A DNA stretch of 64,000 nt from Nyssa sinensis (taxonomy: Eukaryota; Streptophyta; Magnoliopsida; Cornales; Nyssaceae): positions 11,524,846 through 11,588,845 of the forward strand of contig CM018041.1 in assembly GCA_008638375.1 (NCBI GenBank). The letters run 5' to 3'. The position numbers and the translations under genes were made by a program. The notes beneath the pieces are model-generated. The model was not told where the DNA came from. It ran no database searches and saw nothing but the letters and a program-made list of their open reading frames with translations. Below, piece by piece: positions 23,462-36,012 of the stretch. Within the stretch, counting starts at the first letter, position 1. Every line of letters starts with the position of its first letter.

Positions 23462-24935
23462 TTACCAAGGTTGTGAAGAGTCACGCTGTTGGCTGATCAT
23501 CGTCTGCAAAAGAGTCTGTATCTCGGCATATCGCTCCTCGAGGCTATCTAGTCTCTGGCGCAGCACTACATTCTCTTGTTGAACTGCCTCCGTAGCTGAG
23601 TGTGCCCTAGCATCACTCTCAAAGGACGATGTCGTCGGCGCCTTCCCATTCCCTAAGCCACGCACATAGCCACGCCTCTTGCCCAAAACAGTCTCCCGTA
23701 TCTGGTCATCGGTCGGCGGATCCTGACCCTCAGGTGTCGGCTGATCACGCAGCCGGACCATCTCCTCCTATAAAAACATAAATACATGTTACTACTTTTA
23801 TAACTTTAGATTAATATTAAATTAGTAATACTGTAGCAAGTTACATAAAAACTTACATAAAGCCGCTGTGCTTCAGGCCCAGCCCAACCCTTATTGGGGT
23901 TGTAGTGCGTCCTGTGCCGCAAATCAATGGGGCTGGGTGGTGCACCGGTGTCCTGGTCTCGCTGGAGCAAATAAATAGTAGCTTATGAAGAGTGATTTCA
24001 TGAATAGATTATACAATAAGAACTTTATACATTTATTAACCTACCATATCATGCCTATACTGTACAAAAGAACGTGATCCACCACAGTGGGTCACCTTCT
24101 GCTTGCTTCTACTCTCGCTATTCTTCCTACTTAGTTCCTACACTTGGCCAAAACAAAGAAGGTTAGTATAAATGATACTGATTTAAACCAGACAACAAAA
24201 GTAATTTGAACAATTTTTACCTGGAATGTATCACTTGCGAACCGGTCGCACAGTAACATCCAATCCTCCACCATCACCCCCCTGTAGGGTCTGTCACGGG
24301 GCTCTCTACCGGCTGCCACTTCCGCCTCGTAGTGCATGTGCAGACGGTGTCGATAGTCCCTGAAACGGACTCCCAGGTAACGATCCACAGCCCTCGCTAC
24401 GTGAGGTAGGTGGAGATCGACGTCAAACTTCTCCTGTAAAGCATGTCATTGTCAAAACATTACGGCATTATAAATGTTAAAATTTAGTTCAACACAATAA
24501 TAAAAGACATACCAGGATCTGCGCATGAATAGCGTGTAGATCCTCCTGAGTGACCTGACTCCAGTCAGTAATATGGAGTGGGGCGCGTAGTCGGGAAATG
24601 ATGCCGACCTCTGTAATGAACTGCTGTGCCCACCCACCAACGGGCTTCAGCAAGCCCTCAGGTATCTCAATCCGGAGTCGCGCACCCCCTGCTGTCTCCA
24701 TCTGTGTTTGTAAACTCTGATTCTTCGACCTACCACGCCCTCGTCTAGCACTAGTGGTGGCCGAAGCTTTAGAAACAATAAAATAGAAACAATTAGTACC
24801 ATATTTATATAACCATTAATACAAAATGGAACTATCCATACCATCAATGTCAGGATCAGTCGATCCTCCAGTGGAAGGGGAAGGGGTCAATGGGTCCACC
24901 GGGGCTGCGCGTCTACGTGATCCTGGTCCAACCAT
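23462..24935 (-). CDS. TNPA-like second CACTA protein (Transposase_24-type), probable frameshift
   Basis: Six exons with GT-AG borders: 24842-24935, 24513-24766, 24221-24433, 24045-24137, 23858-23961, 23462-23767. The start is MVGPGSRRRAAPVDP. The body includes EIPEGLLKPVGGWAQQF, EKFDVDLHLPHVARAVDRYLGVRFRDYRHRLHMHY and SRSKQKVTHCGGSRSFVQYRHDM, the usual 'SGSRSF' region of plant CACTA Transposase_24 proteins. It ends in a likely coiled coil (VLRQRLDSLEERYAEIQTLLQTM). In such elements this partner binds the subterminal repeats. Exon 5 appears to lack one base near 23880: before it the frame gives THYNPNKGWA, and after it the exon 6 frame only follows if one base is restored. The final TAA overlaps a GTAAG, so a further exon cannot be excluded. 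Confidence 0.72.
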
Positions 24936-25051
24936 ATCTAAAACAAAAGTTTAAAAGTAAATTCCATTACATCATAAAAATTAAAATCCATTACAGCATA
25001 AAATTGAATATCCATTACACTTGATCTTACCACATGTAACACCTATTACAA

Positions 25052-28000
25052 TTACTCATCTGAGTTTGTATCATCATCTGAACTTGAATTTTCTTCAGTC
25101 TCGGTACAATACTCTAACAATGTATCATCATCAAAATCACTTTCCTCGTCATCATCATCATTAATGAACGTTGCATCCCTCGGATCTAATTGTGTGGTAT
25201 TGGTGACGTCGGAAGCTACAACATGAATTGGTTCTACATCAGTTCTATTCAACCGATACGAACTAACATCTTCCTGATCATGCCGCACAACACCATCGTG
25301 TGCAGTTTGAGACTCTTCTTGTAGTGCCTCCTCAATCCTCTCCAACTCTTCATCTCCCTCGCCAACTTCTAGGACATCATAAACATTTCTAGTTTTTATT
25401 TTTTGGACAACATGCCAATCACCTCTTATTTTTGTGTCCTTCAAATAGAAAACTTGTTTTGCAACTGATGCCAAAACATACGGATCATCTTTAAATGCCG
25501 TACGTGACGTATTAACACTTATGAAGTGCTTATCAATCTGCATTCCAGTCTTCTTATTAGTTACATCCCACCAATCACATTTAAAAATATATACAGAATG
25601 ACCGTAACAATAATGCAACTGTATGATGTCTTTTAAAACACCATAGTACTCTACAGTTTGTCCTCCGTCACCATCTCCTTCAACAAGGACCCCGCTATTC
25701 TGTGTTCGTCGGATGACCTCACGTTCCCTCGTGTGAAATCGAACACCATCAACAATTAAACCGGTGTAGCGGGATATTCTTTGATCAGGACCACATGCCA
25801 AGGAATATAATTGATTGTACGCCTCAGGAGATTGTTGGTGGCGTAATAGTTTCATCTATTAATTCAGTACAAGTACAAAATTATCACTATACAAATGCAT
25901 TAACTAATACAATTACAATTAATTGAAACATATTCTTACGTGATCTCCGAACCACTTTGGAAACAAATTTTTCTGTCTTTGCTCCAGATCAGAACTTGAT
26001 ACATGTTCTCTCTGAAGCTCGAGCGTATGCTCACTGCATAAGATGAAATATGTTATATGTAACTTCCATTTGTATATTAACGTAGTATTGCAATGATTTC
26101 GATAAACTTACTTAAAATATGGCAATGTCTCCTCGCAGTTGTTGAGCACGGTGTAGTGGGCTCTTTCCAAGTCTTGAGGATGACACCATTCATATATACG
26201 GGCACCTATTGGCCGCACAGTCTGATTAAACACCGCAAGGCCAGTTCGTTGTTGCCCTGGACATCTATCAGCATTTCGCTCTTGACGATTAAACCTTGTC
26301 TCAATATCTTCAAGATGCATAGAGCAGAAGGTCAGACATTCAGCATCAATGTAAGCCTCAGCAATTGACCCTTCCGGTCGTGCTCTGTTACGCACATATT
26401 GCTTCAATGTGTGCAAATATCTGTTTTGATAATTAATCAGTTATAGATTAAAATAGTTAGGATGGATAGATAACACAATTGACAAAATTAAATGTACCTT
26501 TCTATTGGATACATCCAACGGTATTGGACAGGTCCGCTAATTTTTGCCTCATGAGGCAAATGCACCGCTAAGTGGACCATGATATCGAAGAAAGCTGGAG
26601 GGAAAATCTGTTCCAACTTGCAGAGGATCACGACAACATCCCTTTCGAGCTTTTCAAGTACTTGCACATTCAACGTCTTCGCACATAATTCTCAAAAGAA
26701 GCAACCCAACTCAGTTATTGTAGTCGATATGTGTTCGGTGAGATACCCACGTAGTGAAACCGGAAGAAGTCGTTGTAAAAGGACATGGCAGTCATGACTC
26801 TTCAATCCGGATATTTTCCCATCTATAACATTTACACACCGAGATATATTCGATGCGTATCCATCTGGGAACTTCACCGATTTAAACCACTCGCAAATCC
26901 TCATTCTCTCCTGGGATGATAACGTATACTGTGCAAGAGGCACGATATATTTATCACCGCTACGTATTAAGTGCAGCTCTTTCCTTATTCCCAGCTCCTG
27001 CAAGTCCAACCGGGCTTCAACACTATCTTTTGTCTTCCCTTCAATGTTCATTACAGTTCCCAGCACATTATCACATATGTTTTTCTCAATGTGCATCACA
27101 TCCAAATTGTGCTTCAACTTAAGAGTCTCCCAGTACGGCAAATCAAAAAATATGCTTTTCTTCGTCCAATTTAAGTCCACATCAGTACGCTTCCTCTTCT
27201 TACTACCCGGTATCTTCCCAAACCTCACTGGTTGGATGACTGCCAATTGCGCTAACACGTCTTTGCCAGACAACAATGGAGGTGGCAATCTGCGCTCAAT
27301 TTGTCCATCAAATAGATGCTTCTGCCGATTTCTCCAGCCATGCGATGGTGGTAGAAAACGACGATGGCCCATGTAACATATTTTCCTCCCATTTGACAAA
27401 TGTACGGAACATGCATCCTTATTGCAAACTGGACATGCCAGATACCCCTTAGTGCTCCACCCAGACAAGTTCCCGTATGCTGGAAAGTCATTTATGGTCC
27501 AAAGTAACGCGGCATGCAATTGAAATGTCTCATTCTTAGAGACGTCGTATGCCTCCACTCCCACCTCCCACAATTCCTTCAACTCGTCCACTAAAGGACG
27601 CAAGTACACATCAATTTCATTACCAGGAGACTTCGGCCCTGGAATAAGCAACGACATGTAGATAAATGGTTCTTTCATGCATTTCCACGGTGGCAAGTTA
27701 TACGGCACAAGCAACACCGGCCACATGCTGTAGGCATTACTCATGTCACCGAACGGGTTGAAACCGTCGCTAGCCAAACCAAGTCGTACATTACGCGGCT
27801 CATTTGCAAACCATTCGTGATTTGTATCAAACTCAGCCCAAGCTTGTGAATCTGCCGGATGCCTACATACATTTTCCTCAGCAACACGCTTCTCCTTATG
27901 CCACCGCATATCTTCTGCCGTCTTCTGAGACATGTACAACCTTTGTAGCCTCGATTTTAAGGGAAAATATCTAAGCACCTTGTGCGGAATTGTCTTCTTC

Positions 28001-28737
28001 TTTCCTTCATTCAGCTTGTACCTGGGTTCGTGGCACACCGTACACTCCTTCAAATGTTCAGTCTCCTTCCAAAATAACATGCAATCGTTTTTGCAAGCAT
28101 GTATGGGAAAATACCCGAGGCCCAAATCTCTTAATATTCTTTTCGCCTCGTAATATGAGTTCGGAAGGGTCTCCCCAGTAGGAAGCACTGCTTTAATCAA
28201 TTCAATGGCCATAGTAACTAATTTGTTACTCCAACGGTTGATGGTCTTAAGATGAAGGAGTTTCACGAGAAAGTCCAGTTTGGAAAACTTATCACAACCC
28301 GGGTATAACGGCCGCCTTGCTTCCCTCAACAACGACTCAAACGTGGTCGATGGTCCCGTGTCACTCCTGTGACTACTCGCCCCAGTTGTAGCCCCCTGCA
28401 AGTCTGCCAGCATTTGTGGCAAGCCTTCGTAACCAACCCCAACATTATCACCAAAGTCAACATCGTCGTCTTCTTCTTCATCATCAAATACCACTCGTAC
28501 GTCACGGCGTTCCCCGTGAAATTCCCAACACGTATACCGCTTGTCCATCCCGTGTTCCAGTAGGTGCTCTTTGACCTCATCTATGTGCATATAATCCCTA
28601 TTATTGCACCTCCTACATGGACATCTTATCCTATTTATCCCATCTGCAGATGCACGAGCAAACTCAATAAAATCTTTGATCCCCTTCACATACCCTGGCA
28701 AATGCCTACCCCTCAAGTCCATCCAACTCTTATCCAT
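25052..28737 (-). CDS. TNP2/TNPD-type CACTA transposase with an in-frame stop
   Basis: Exons: 26498-28737, 26112-26420, 25940-26033, 25052-25855. The N-terminus (MDKSWMDLRGRHLPGYVKGIKDFIEFA ... CPCRRCNN ... HLLEHGM) is the transposase-associated domain. The middle (FNPFGDMSNAYSMWPV, PGPKSPGNEIDVYLRPLVDELKELW) is the TNP2 catalytic region. Then follow a DUF4218-like part (FPPAFFDIMVHLAVHLPHEAKISGPVQYRWMYPIERY) and a DUF4216-like part (GVRFHTRERE ... VYIFKCDWWD), with an acidic C-terminus. A TGA at 26692-26694 interrupts exon 1 between GCFF and ELCAKTLNV, with the frame open on both sides. CGA-to-TGA by deamination is a likely origin. Without readthrough the product stops at 681 residues. Confidence 0.88.
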
Positions 28738-31496
28738 TTTCGTCTACCTAATACAAGTCAAAAATGATACTCGTTATAAATATGAAACATGAATCCTATC
28801 ACCTCCAACTTCTCTCTAAAGGGTAAGGTGGTCCTATCCCATTCGTGAATGCACAATCTACATTGCAATCAGCAGAAATCAAATGCTTGATTCCACTCGG
28901 ACAAAATTTCGGCAGCATCTCCCCAGGGTTCTCCAAGTATACGAGATAGACGTTAACACGCCTAAATATATACCCAGAGAACAATAGGAGACCGTGCTGA
29001 AATTTTATCATAGTGAAATATTCAAGCATATGCGCTATTGATTGCAATGCAGATTTATGCATTCTCGAACTGTCCTCTCTGGACAATTCAAGAATCGATT
29101 TTCATACACACGAGCCCAATCGCGAATAAATTTTGCGACGAGATTCACATGTGATGAAAATGACTCCCGAACGGGGCTAGGCTTACATGAATGCAATAAA
29201 AAAATTCATTAGTGTAAGGGCAAACTCTGATTGTCAGACAGAGTTTTGCTTTAAAAAACCATTAACAATAGCATTGAAAATGCCAATACAAAACATATTG
29301 ATCTTGTTTGATAACAAGTAAAAGCACGTAGCATTAAATTTTTATCTATTAATTAAGGTCATTCATCAAGAATTATTTGCTTGACACCTGACAACAACAA
29401 CTTAACCAACAAAAGCAAATCAATTGCTACATAAAACCACTAACTGACTTAATAGGTCAGGTGTATCTAGTTGATCTCTCAATCTATAGGTCTCAAGAAC
29501 TCTTTTTAATTCTTGAATGGATAAAATCCTTGATGCTAGTTCATGACTTAGTTCATGAAGTGATCAAAGCAGAACTGAAACAAACACCATACATGTGCAT
29601 TTAGCATTTTTAATAGTTATTCACATACTAGTGTTCGTACTAAATTAAATGTTCCTTTTTGTCTCTTGATACACATGAAATGTAGCATCAAGTTTAATTA
29701 TCTTATTTCAACATTTTTTTTAACAAATGTTTTAAATTTTTTCTTTTTTTTTGGGTAGTCGATGGAGATTAAATACTAAACTCATAAAAATGGAAATGAT
29801 TATTTCTTCTTTCCAAACAAAAAAAAAATAAAAATTTCTTTAACCTCACAAGCACACATTTTTTCAGGGGAAATAACATTTTGTCATGGTCACGACTTTA
29901 CAATCTTTAATATTTGTTTTTGTTTTTGGTTTTGTATTATGTTCGGTTTGACAGATGGATCATGTTAAGGCTAATGTTTGGCATTAACCAATTAATCCAA
30001 TTAAATATGTGTGCAAGTATTTTGGATAATACTTAAAAACTTTCCAAAAGTAAATTTATAAAATATACTTATTCTCTTATATGCATGAAAAACACATAAT
30101 TATTATGTGAGATTTTTCTTAAATTTTTTTAACTAAAAATAAAAATAAATAAATGTGCCTTTATGTGATAAATTTAGCACATCACTAGGTATAAAGATGT
30201 TTCTCTTGCTTGTTTTAGAGTCGAGCATTGTTTAATTTTAAAACAATTTTAGTTGAATAATATTTAGTTCCAACTCATGTTGTTAAACAAATCAAAATAT
30301 TCTAGCTCATCTTATGATTGACTCAGTTAAAAACTTATTTAAAATTTATGGATAAATATATCAAACTTAAATATATTTTAAAACTCAATTAATTTCAACT
30401 ACATACAAAATGAACTATTCGAAGTTGGCTCACCACCAATTTGATTAGAAGCTTAGTTCAAGACTTAAACAAGCAATTTGACTTGATAAATTAATAAATA
30501 ATTTTATAATATATATATATATATATAAATTAATTACTCGAACTTGACTCGCAACAGATTTAATTAGAAGCTAAATTCAAGACATATACAAGCAAATTTT
30601 GATTGTAAATGAAAACTCGTCAATTTTAATAAACTAAGTTTAAATAATTTGCTACTTAACTCGAGAATCTTAAACTAAAATGCATAAGATTATCATGTGA
30701 CCTATTATTTTCAACTACAAATAAAAATTAAATAAATATAAAAATACATATGCATTATATATATGATAAGTTGTTCTACATACACTCACTAGGTAAAAAG
30801 AGATTATTTTGACTTAATTTGGAGCCAAGTATTATTTTTATATTCTATTTTTTTTAGATTATTTTTAAAACAATTTACTCATGTTGTTTGCCTAATCTAG
30901 GAGTGAATTATCAATGATTCATTCAAATGAACTTTAATTTTTGTCCCATATTAAGACATGTTTTTTTTTTTTTCAATTCATCCAAATGATTACTAAGTTA
31001 TTAACATATTTTTCTGTATTTTGGGCTACCATAAAAGTAAAAAAAAATATTTTCAAAGAACTACTTTTTTTTTTTAAAGAAAAAAGTTGTGAAGAAAAAA
31101 AATTAAAATTTGAAAATTAACTTTTTATATTATACAAATGAACAAGATCTTAAGGAATAATCTAAATATTTTCAATTTTATATTCACTCTTTTAGGAAAC
31201 CAAGATGCCACTGAAAATCTTACAATCTAAATTACAATTCATAGGTTTTACATAACAACCAAAGTTCAAAGACATGGAACAGTATATAATCAGTAAATAA
31301 TATAATCAGTCAAAGGAAACGGATGTGTTTACCTGATGGGCTTCGTGAACTCAGTGATGTGTTTTCCCCTTCACTTTCAAGCTTCAATCCCTTTGGAAAC
31401 AATGGAAATGGATGGAAACGGCGCTGTGAGAGAGAAAGAGGGTTTGTGAGAGAAAGAGGGTTTGGAAACGGCGCAGATCGAGAATATATATATGGG
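28738..31496. other. Upstream noncoding region of the CACTA element
   Basis: This is the promoter side of the minus-strand transposase gene. It is AT-rich, with no recognised domain. A 95-codon minus-strand frame at 28799-29086 is unassigned and may be chance or leader sequence. Confidence 0.5.
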
Positions 31497-31806
31497 GTTA
31501 TTAGCGACGCACACCGTGCGTCGCTAATAACCCTAATACGCGTCGCTAATACTCCGTCCGTCAAATTTGCGACGCGAGGTCCTCGAAATTGACTATTTGC
31601 GACGCACAGGTGCGTCGCTAAATGCCACCAGGGCGTCGCCAATACTTAGGCGCCAATTTTTGGCGGCAAACCTTTTTTTTTATTAAATTTTTTCAGCTTT
31701 ATTAGCGACGCACAGTGTGCGTCGCTAAAAGTGACACTGTGCGTCGCCAAATGTCACTTTTAGCGACGCACAGTGTGCGTCGCTAATAATGTGCGTCGCT
31801 AAAACT
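31497..31806. repeat. Right subterminal repeats of the CACTA element
   Basis: About nine TTAGCGACGC / GCGTCGCTAA motifs in mixed orientation next to the right terminus, mirroring the left end. Short frames across it on both strands are artefacts of the repeats. Confidence 0.85.
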
Positions 31807-32112
31807 GTTATTTTTTGTAGTGTTAGTTTCTATTCATAGTGGGAGAGATGTCCAACCCATGATCTTTATCTTGGATTTGTGTATCTTGACGGGTTGTTTA
31901 ATTTTCTATTTTCTCCATTGTGGGTTAATGTCTGGTTGGAAAGTTTTAGTTTTGATCCTTGAATTTTTAGTTGTTTGCACATGTTTTCTGCCTGAGATAG
32001 GAGCTGTTGAGGACTGTGCTTATATTAAATATGATCTAGTGTTATTGTAATTCGGAAGCACAGGGATATCTGTATCCTAAGATGCACTATGCTCTAATTT
32101 GGGTGGACGACG

Positions 32113-32144
32113 TGTCAGTGTCTGACACGTCTGAGACACTGACA
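32113..32144. repeat. 11-bp perfect inverted repeat
   Basis: tgtcagtgtct (32113-32123) and agacactgaca (32134-32144) can form a stem with a 10-base loop, within a patch rich in gtgtctgacac-type sequence, upstream of UTP18. Confidence 0.7.
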
Positions 32145-32339
32145 TGCTCAGACACGCACCAAACTCGTGTCTGAAATTGTCTGATTTTTTTTTTTTTTAA
32201 TTAACGAGCTGGACACGCCTAGACATGCGCGGGTCAAGTTGTAATTTGGAGGAAAGAAAATGGAGTCCCGTTTAATATTCTTAAAAATTAGCGGGGTCAG
32301 TTTGTAATTTAACAAACTTATTTTTATATGCTTTACACT

Positions 32340-33486
32340 AAACTAACGTTGGGCATTTCTCAAAATCTGAGAGAAGAAGAGAGAAGAGAAAAGAAGAGAG
32401 AAAAGCCCTAGCCTCCGTCGCTCGCAGCCGTCGCAATCGGCTGTCGTCGAAGTCTCCGGTACGTACATCTTTATTCTCTAACTTCTGCCTCTTCTTACGA
32501 TCGAAGTCTCCGGTCTGTGTAATTTCTTCTCCTCTTCTTACGATCGGCAGTCCATCGTTGTCATTGTAGTCCATCGGCAGTCCGTCGTTGTCATGTAGTC
32601 CATCGGCAGTCCATCGTTGTCATTGTAGTCCATCGACAGTCCGTCGAAGTCTCCGGTCTGATTATACAGAAGTGGCAGTCCATCGTTGTCGAAGTCACCA
32701 ACCCAGGTACGTACAACTCTATTCTCTAACTTCCGCCCCTTTTTTCTGTATAATTTCTTCCTCTCTCTCTCTCTCTCTCTATATATATATCTATATATAT
32801 AATTTTTGTCGATTTCTGTATAATTTTCCCCCTTGGCAGTCCATCGTTGTCGATTTCTGTATAATTTTTTCTGTTTCATTTTTCAATTTTTTTCTCTTTT
32901 GCTTTACTATATAATTTTTCCTGTATAATTTCTTCTCCTCTGTCTCTCTCTATATATAATTTTTGTCGATTTTTGTATAATTTTTTCCCCCTTGGCAGTC
33001 CATCGTTGTCGATTTCTGTATGATTTTTTCTGTTTCATTTTTCAAATTTTTTCTCTTTTGCTTTATTATATAATCTTTTCTGTTTCTTCTTTCTTCCATC
33101 TATTTTGAAGTTTGTTGATTCACTGCAAGTCTGCAATTGATTCAACAAGCTTCAATTTGCGGCATTTGCAATGTATGTGGTTACTTGCCGTTCCCCCTGG
33201 AAAGTTTCATTTTACAATTTTTTGAAGCTTGTTGATTCTCTGCAAGTCAAATTTTCATATCTAATGAGTTTATCTCTCTTCTTTCTTCCATCTATTTGAA
33301 GCTTGTTGATTCACTGCAAGTCTTGTAATTCACTGACTGAAATTCTTGGCATTCTTGGCCAACTGGAACTCGAAGCTTATTGATTCCCTGAATTCATGTG
33401 AGCGTCGGCATCGTGTCCGTGTCCGTGGTTATCAGTCTGTATCATATTTATATGCCTACAGTAATTTTTTTTGTTTCATTTTGCAG
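32340..33486 (+). other. UTP18 5' leader and leader intron built from tandem repeats
   Basis: A probable 5' UTR exon runs from about 32340 (purine-rich, with aaaagccctag) to donors at 32459 or 32707 (cag/gtacgtac). The acceptor tttcattttgcag ends at 33486, 16 bp before the UTP18 ATG. Between them are a 'cagtccatcgttgtcattgt' minisatellite (about 32545-32700), a tandem duplication of about 175 bp (about 32745-32920 and 32921-33095), and repeats of 'gaagcttgttgattcactgc' (33108-33375). Confidence 0.6.
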
Positions 33487-33502
33487 TAGTGTCTTCTTAA
33501 GA

Positions 33503-35209
33503 ATGATGGGATTAATTTCTCAAAATGTTCTTCCTAAAGACCAAGTCAAGGAGTTCAAAAGGAACGCTGATGAGCCTTTATTATTGGGTGGAAATGAAGA
33601 GATTGAAGGTAGAAAACAACCTGATTCTTATACTTTAAAAGAAAAGAAGAGAAAGAAAGAGAGAAAGGAAGAGCAAAAACAGTTGGAAATTGAGCAGGAA
33701 AGGGAAATGAAGAAGTTGGAGAACTTTTTGTTTGGCTCTTTATACTCGCCGGCTAAATTTGGGAAGGATGATGAGGAAGAGTTAATTGATGGGGTTGAAA
33801 AAGGTTCTGCTTTATTCTTTACAGACCGCTCTGCAAATAGCGTCCTATCTGTTTATGAAGAGGATGCTGAACCCCCTGAGCAAAACAATAATGAACAGGA
33901 AACTAAGCAAAGGAAACCTGTATGGGCTTATGAGGAGGAGGAGAAAACCAATATAAACATAGCTAAAGTTAACAGGTTGAGGAAGCTGAGGAAGGAAGAG
34001 GAGGAGACTTTGATATCCGGTTCGGTGTATGTGTCAAGATTGAGGGCTCAGCACATTAAACTGAACCCAGGCACAGAATGGGCCCAACTTGATTCACGGG
34101 TGAAGAATTACAACTCTGACAATGAAGATTCTGATGAAGAAAATGGAGCAGAACTGGCACGTGGTTACAGAGATGTTGACGGGGTTGATGACATCCTTCG
34201 AACAAACGAAAACCTTGTCTGGAAGAACAGTACAAAGCTGTTGCCTGGACTCCTTGAGTACTCAAGATTGGTTGATGCAAATGCAGAAGATCCTTCCACT
34301 GGTCCAATAAATTCAGTCCAGTTCCATAGAAATGCTCAGTTGCTTCTTGCTGGTGGATTAGATAAAAAGCTGAGATTCTTTCAGATTGATGGCAAAAGGA
34401 ACACCAAAATACAAAGTATCTTTCTTGATGATTGTCCCATTCGAAAGGCTTCTTTCTTACCTGATGGTTCTCAGGTTATTATATCTGGAAGAAGAAAGTT
34501 TTTCTATAGCTTTGATTTAGTGAAAGCGAAGGTAGATAAAATAGGGCCCCTTACTGGTAGGGAGGAGAAGAGCTTAGAAGTTTTTGAGGTTTCTCCTGAT
34601 TCTAGTACAATTGCTTTTGTGGGTAATGAAGGATATATCTTGTTAGTTTCATCCAAAACAAAGGAACTGATTGGAACACTCAAGATGAATGGGACTGCTC
34701 GCACTTTAGCTTTTGCTAATGATGGGCAGAAATTGCTGAGCTCTGGTGGTGATGGTCATATTTACCACTGGGATTTGAGAACTAGGGCTTGCTTCCACAA
34801 AGCTGTTGATGAAGGTTGCATAAATGGAACTGCTCTTTGTACTTCCCCGATTGGAACTTTATTCGCCGCTGGTTCAGACAGTGGGATTGTGAATATTTAC
34901 AACAGAGAAGAGTTTTTAGGGGGCAAGAGAAAACCAATCAAGACCATCGAGAATCTAACCACTAAAGTTGATTTTATGAAATTTAACAACGATGCTCAAA
35001 TATTGGCAATCAGTTCGAGCATGAAGAAGAGCAGTCTAAAGCTTGTTCACATTCCATCGTTTACTGTTTTCTCTAACTGGCCGCCTCCAAATCAGAACCT
35101 ACATTATCCTTGCTGTATGGATTTTAGTCCTGGTGGAGGCTTCGTGGCTATGGCGAATGCTGCCGGAAAAGTGTTACTGTACAAGCTGCATCATTACCAT
35201 CACGCATAG
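33503..35209 (+). CDS. UTP18: U3 small nucleolar RNA-associated protein 18 homolog (UTP18), WD40 protein
   Basis: A single open frame of 568 codons from the ATG at 33503 (MMGLISQNVLPKDQ). An upstream in-frame start at 33398 lies before a good splice acceptor (33486) and would add a hydrophobic stretch unlike the family, so 33503 is preferred. The N-terminal third is charged and coiled (EKKRKKERKEEQKQLEIEQEREMKKLENFLFG). The rest is WD40 repeats (SVQFHRNAQLLLAGGLDKKLRFF, LSSGGDGHIYHWDLRT, AAGSDSGIVNIYNRE, MDFSPGGGFVAMANAAGKVLLYKL). UTP18 is part of the nucleolar SSU processome that cleaves pre-18S rRNA. Length and domain order match plant homologs, and no lesion is visible. The CDS is intronless; a leader intron is likely. 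Confidence 0.95.
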   Translation: MMGLISQNVLPKDQVKEFKRNADEPLLLGGNEEIEGRKQPDSYTLKEKKRKKERKEEQKQLEIEQEREMKKLENFLFGSLYSPAKFGKDDEEELIDGVEKGSALFFTDRSANSVLSVYEEDAEPPEQNNNEQETKQRKPVWAYEEEEKTNINIAKVNRLRKLRKEEEETLISGSVYVSRLRAQHIKLNPGTEWAQLDSRVKNYNSDNEDSDEENGAELARGYRDVDGVDDILRTNENLVWKNSTKLLPGLLEYSRLVDANAEDPSTGPINSVQFHRNAQLLLAGGLDKKLRFFQIDGKRNTKIQSIFLDDCPIRKASFLPDGSQVIISGRRKFFYSFDLVKAKVDKIGPLTGREEKSLEVFEVSPDSSTIAFVGNEGYILLVSSKTKELIGTLKMNGTARTLAFANDGQKLLSSGGDGHIYHWDLRTRACFHKAVDEGCINGTALCTSPIGTLFAAGSDSGIVNIYNREEFLGGKRKPIKTIENLTTKVDFMKFNNDAQILAISSSMKKSSLKLVHIPSFTVFSNWPPPNQNLHYPCCMDFSPGGGFVAMANAAGKVLLYKLHHYHHA

Positions 35210-36012
35210 TGGGAACGTGACTAATACCACCGTGGTATAATCACATTGCCTGTTATTTGATTTTGCCCACTTTTGTGTAGCACTATTTACATCCGTCTCA
35301 ATAGGGATTACAGCTTCTTTTTGCCCCGGTATGATGAGGATCCATGGCATCTGGTTTTTAGATGATCAAGATTTAGTATGTCTTTTGTGTTTTTTTGTCA
35401 GCATTAGAATTATTAAAATTGTATTTTATAAATTTTGAGTTGATATCTGGGAGGAGCTCTAACTTGTAAGCTACTCTATCCGATATTTGTTTTCCTAGGA
35501 CCTTCAGCATTTCCGTCTGTTTTCTTCTTGAAGAAAAATTTTGTTCATGAAAAAAAAATCTGCCAAAAAATCCATGCTACGAAGTTTGTCTCTGTGGTTA
35601 ATGTAATATTTTTGTCTCTGTGGACCAAATTGTTTTATTTGGTCCTAAAGAGAAAATGAAAGAAATATGGTTTAGCAGCTTGATTATTGTACTTTTATCT
35701 GTACTTCCCATTCTCTTTTTTTTTTGTTTATGGCAATTTGACTCAAGTGAATGAAGGAATGAAAGTTAATTGCAATGTTACAAATCACAATTGGAGCATG
35801 AAAGCATAACTACAGGGGAAAAAAAGAGACTTATCACTGCTCAAATTTAAATTGGAGCAAGAAAGCATAACAAAAGTAAAACCCCTTCGTTTAGTAGAAA
35901 ATATAAAAAAAAATTCATTTCTCCCTGTCCGCAACCCCAAAAAGAGGGGGCAAAAGCTCAACTACGAGTAACGTTTACTCTGGTACAAAATCTAGTGTAC
36001 AATTTAGGACAT
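35210..36012. other. UTP18 3' UTR and short intergenic region
   Basis: AT-rich sequence with no coding frame of interest. It ends at the 9-bp target site of the Pack-MULE-like element. Confidence 0.5.

Larger units (their letters stand above)
19455..31822 (-). mobile_element. Complete CACTA (En/Spm-type) transposon, 12.4 kb
   Basis: The termini are CACTACAACAAAA at 19455 and, read inward, CACTACAAAAAAT at 31822. They are flanked by the 3-bp TTA target duplication (19452-19454, 31823-31825) typical of CACTA. Both ends are packed with inverted TTAGCGACGC motifs. Inside, transcribed right to left, are a TNP2/TNPD-type transposase gene and a TNPA-like gene, then a 3.1-kb tandem array. Both genes carry what look like inactivating changes, so the element probably cannot move without help. 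Confidence 0.93.

Noticed and set aside
26916..28792. Plus-strand frames across the transposase gene
   Set aside because: They are opposite-strand shadows of the TNP2 exon.
28799..29086. 95-codon minus-strand frame upstream of TNP2
   Set aside because: No domain recognised and no splice link to the transposase could be supported.
31310..31642. Frames on both strands at the CACTA right end
   Set aside because: They are produced by the inverted GCGACGC repeats and low-complexity sequence.
33398..33502. Upstream start of UTP18
   Set aside because: It lies before a strong splice acceptor (33486) and encodes a hydrophobic stretch absent from the family.
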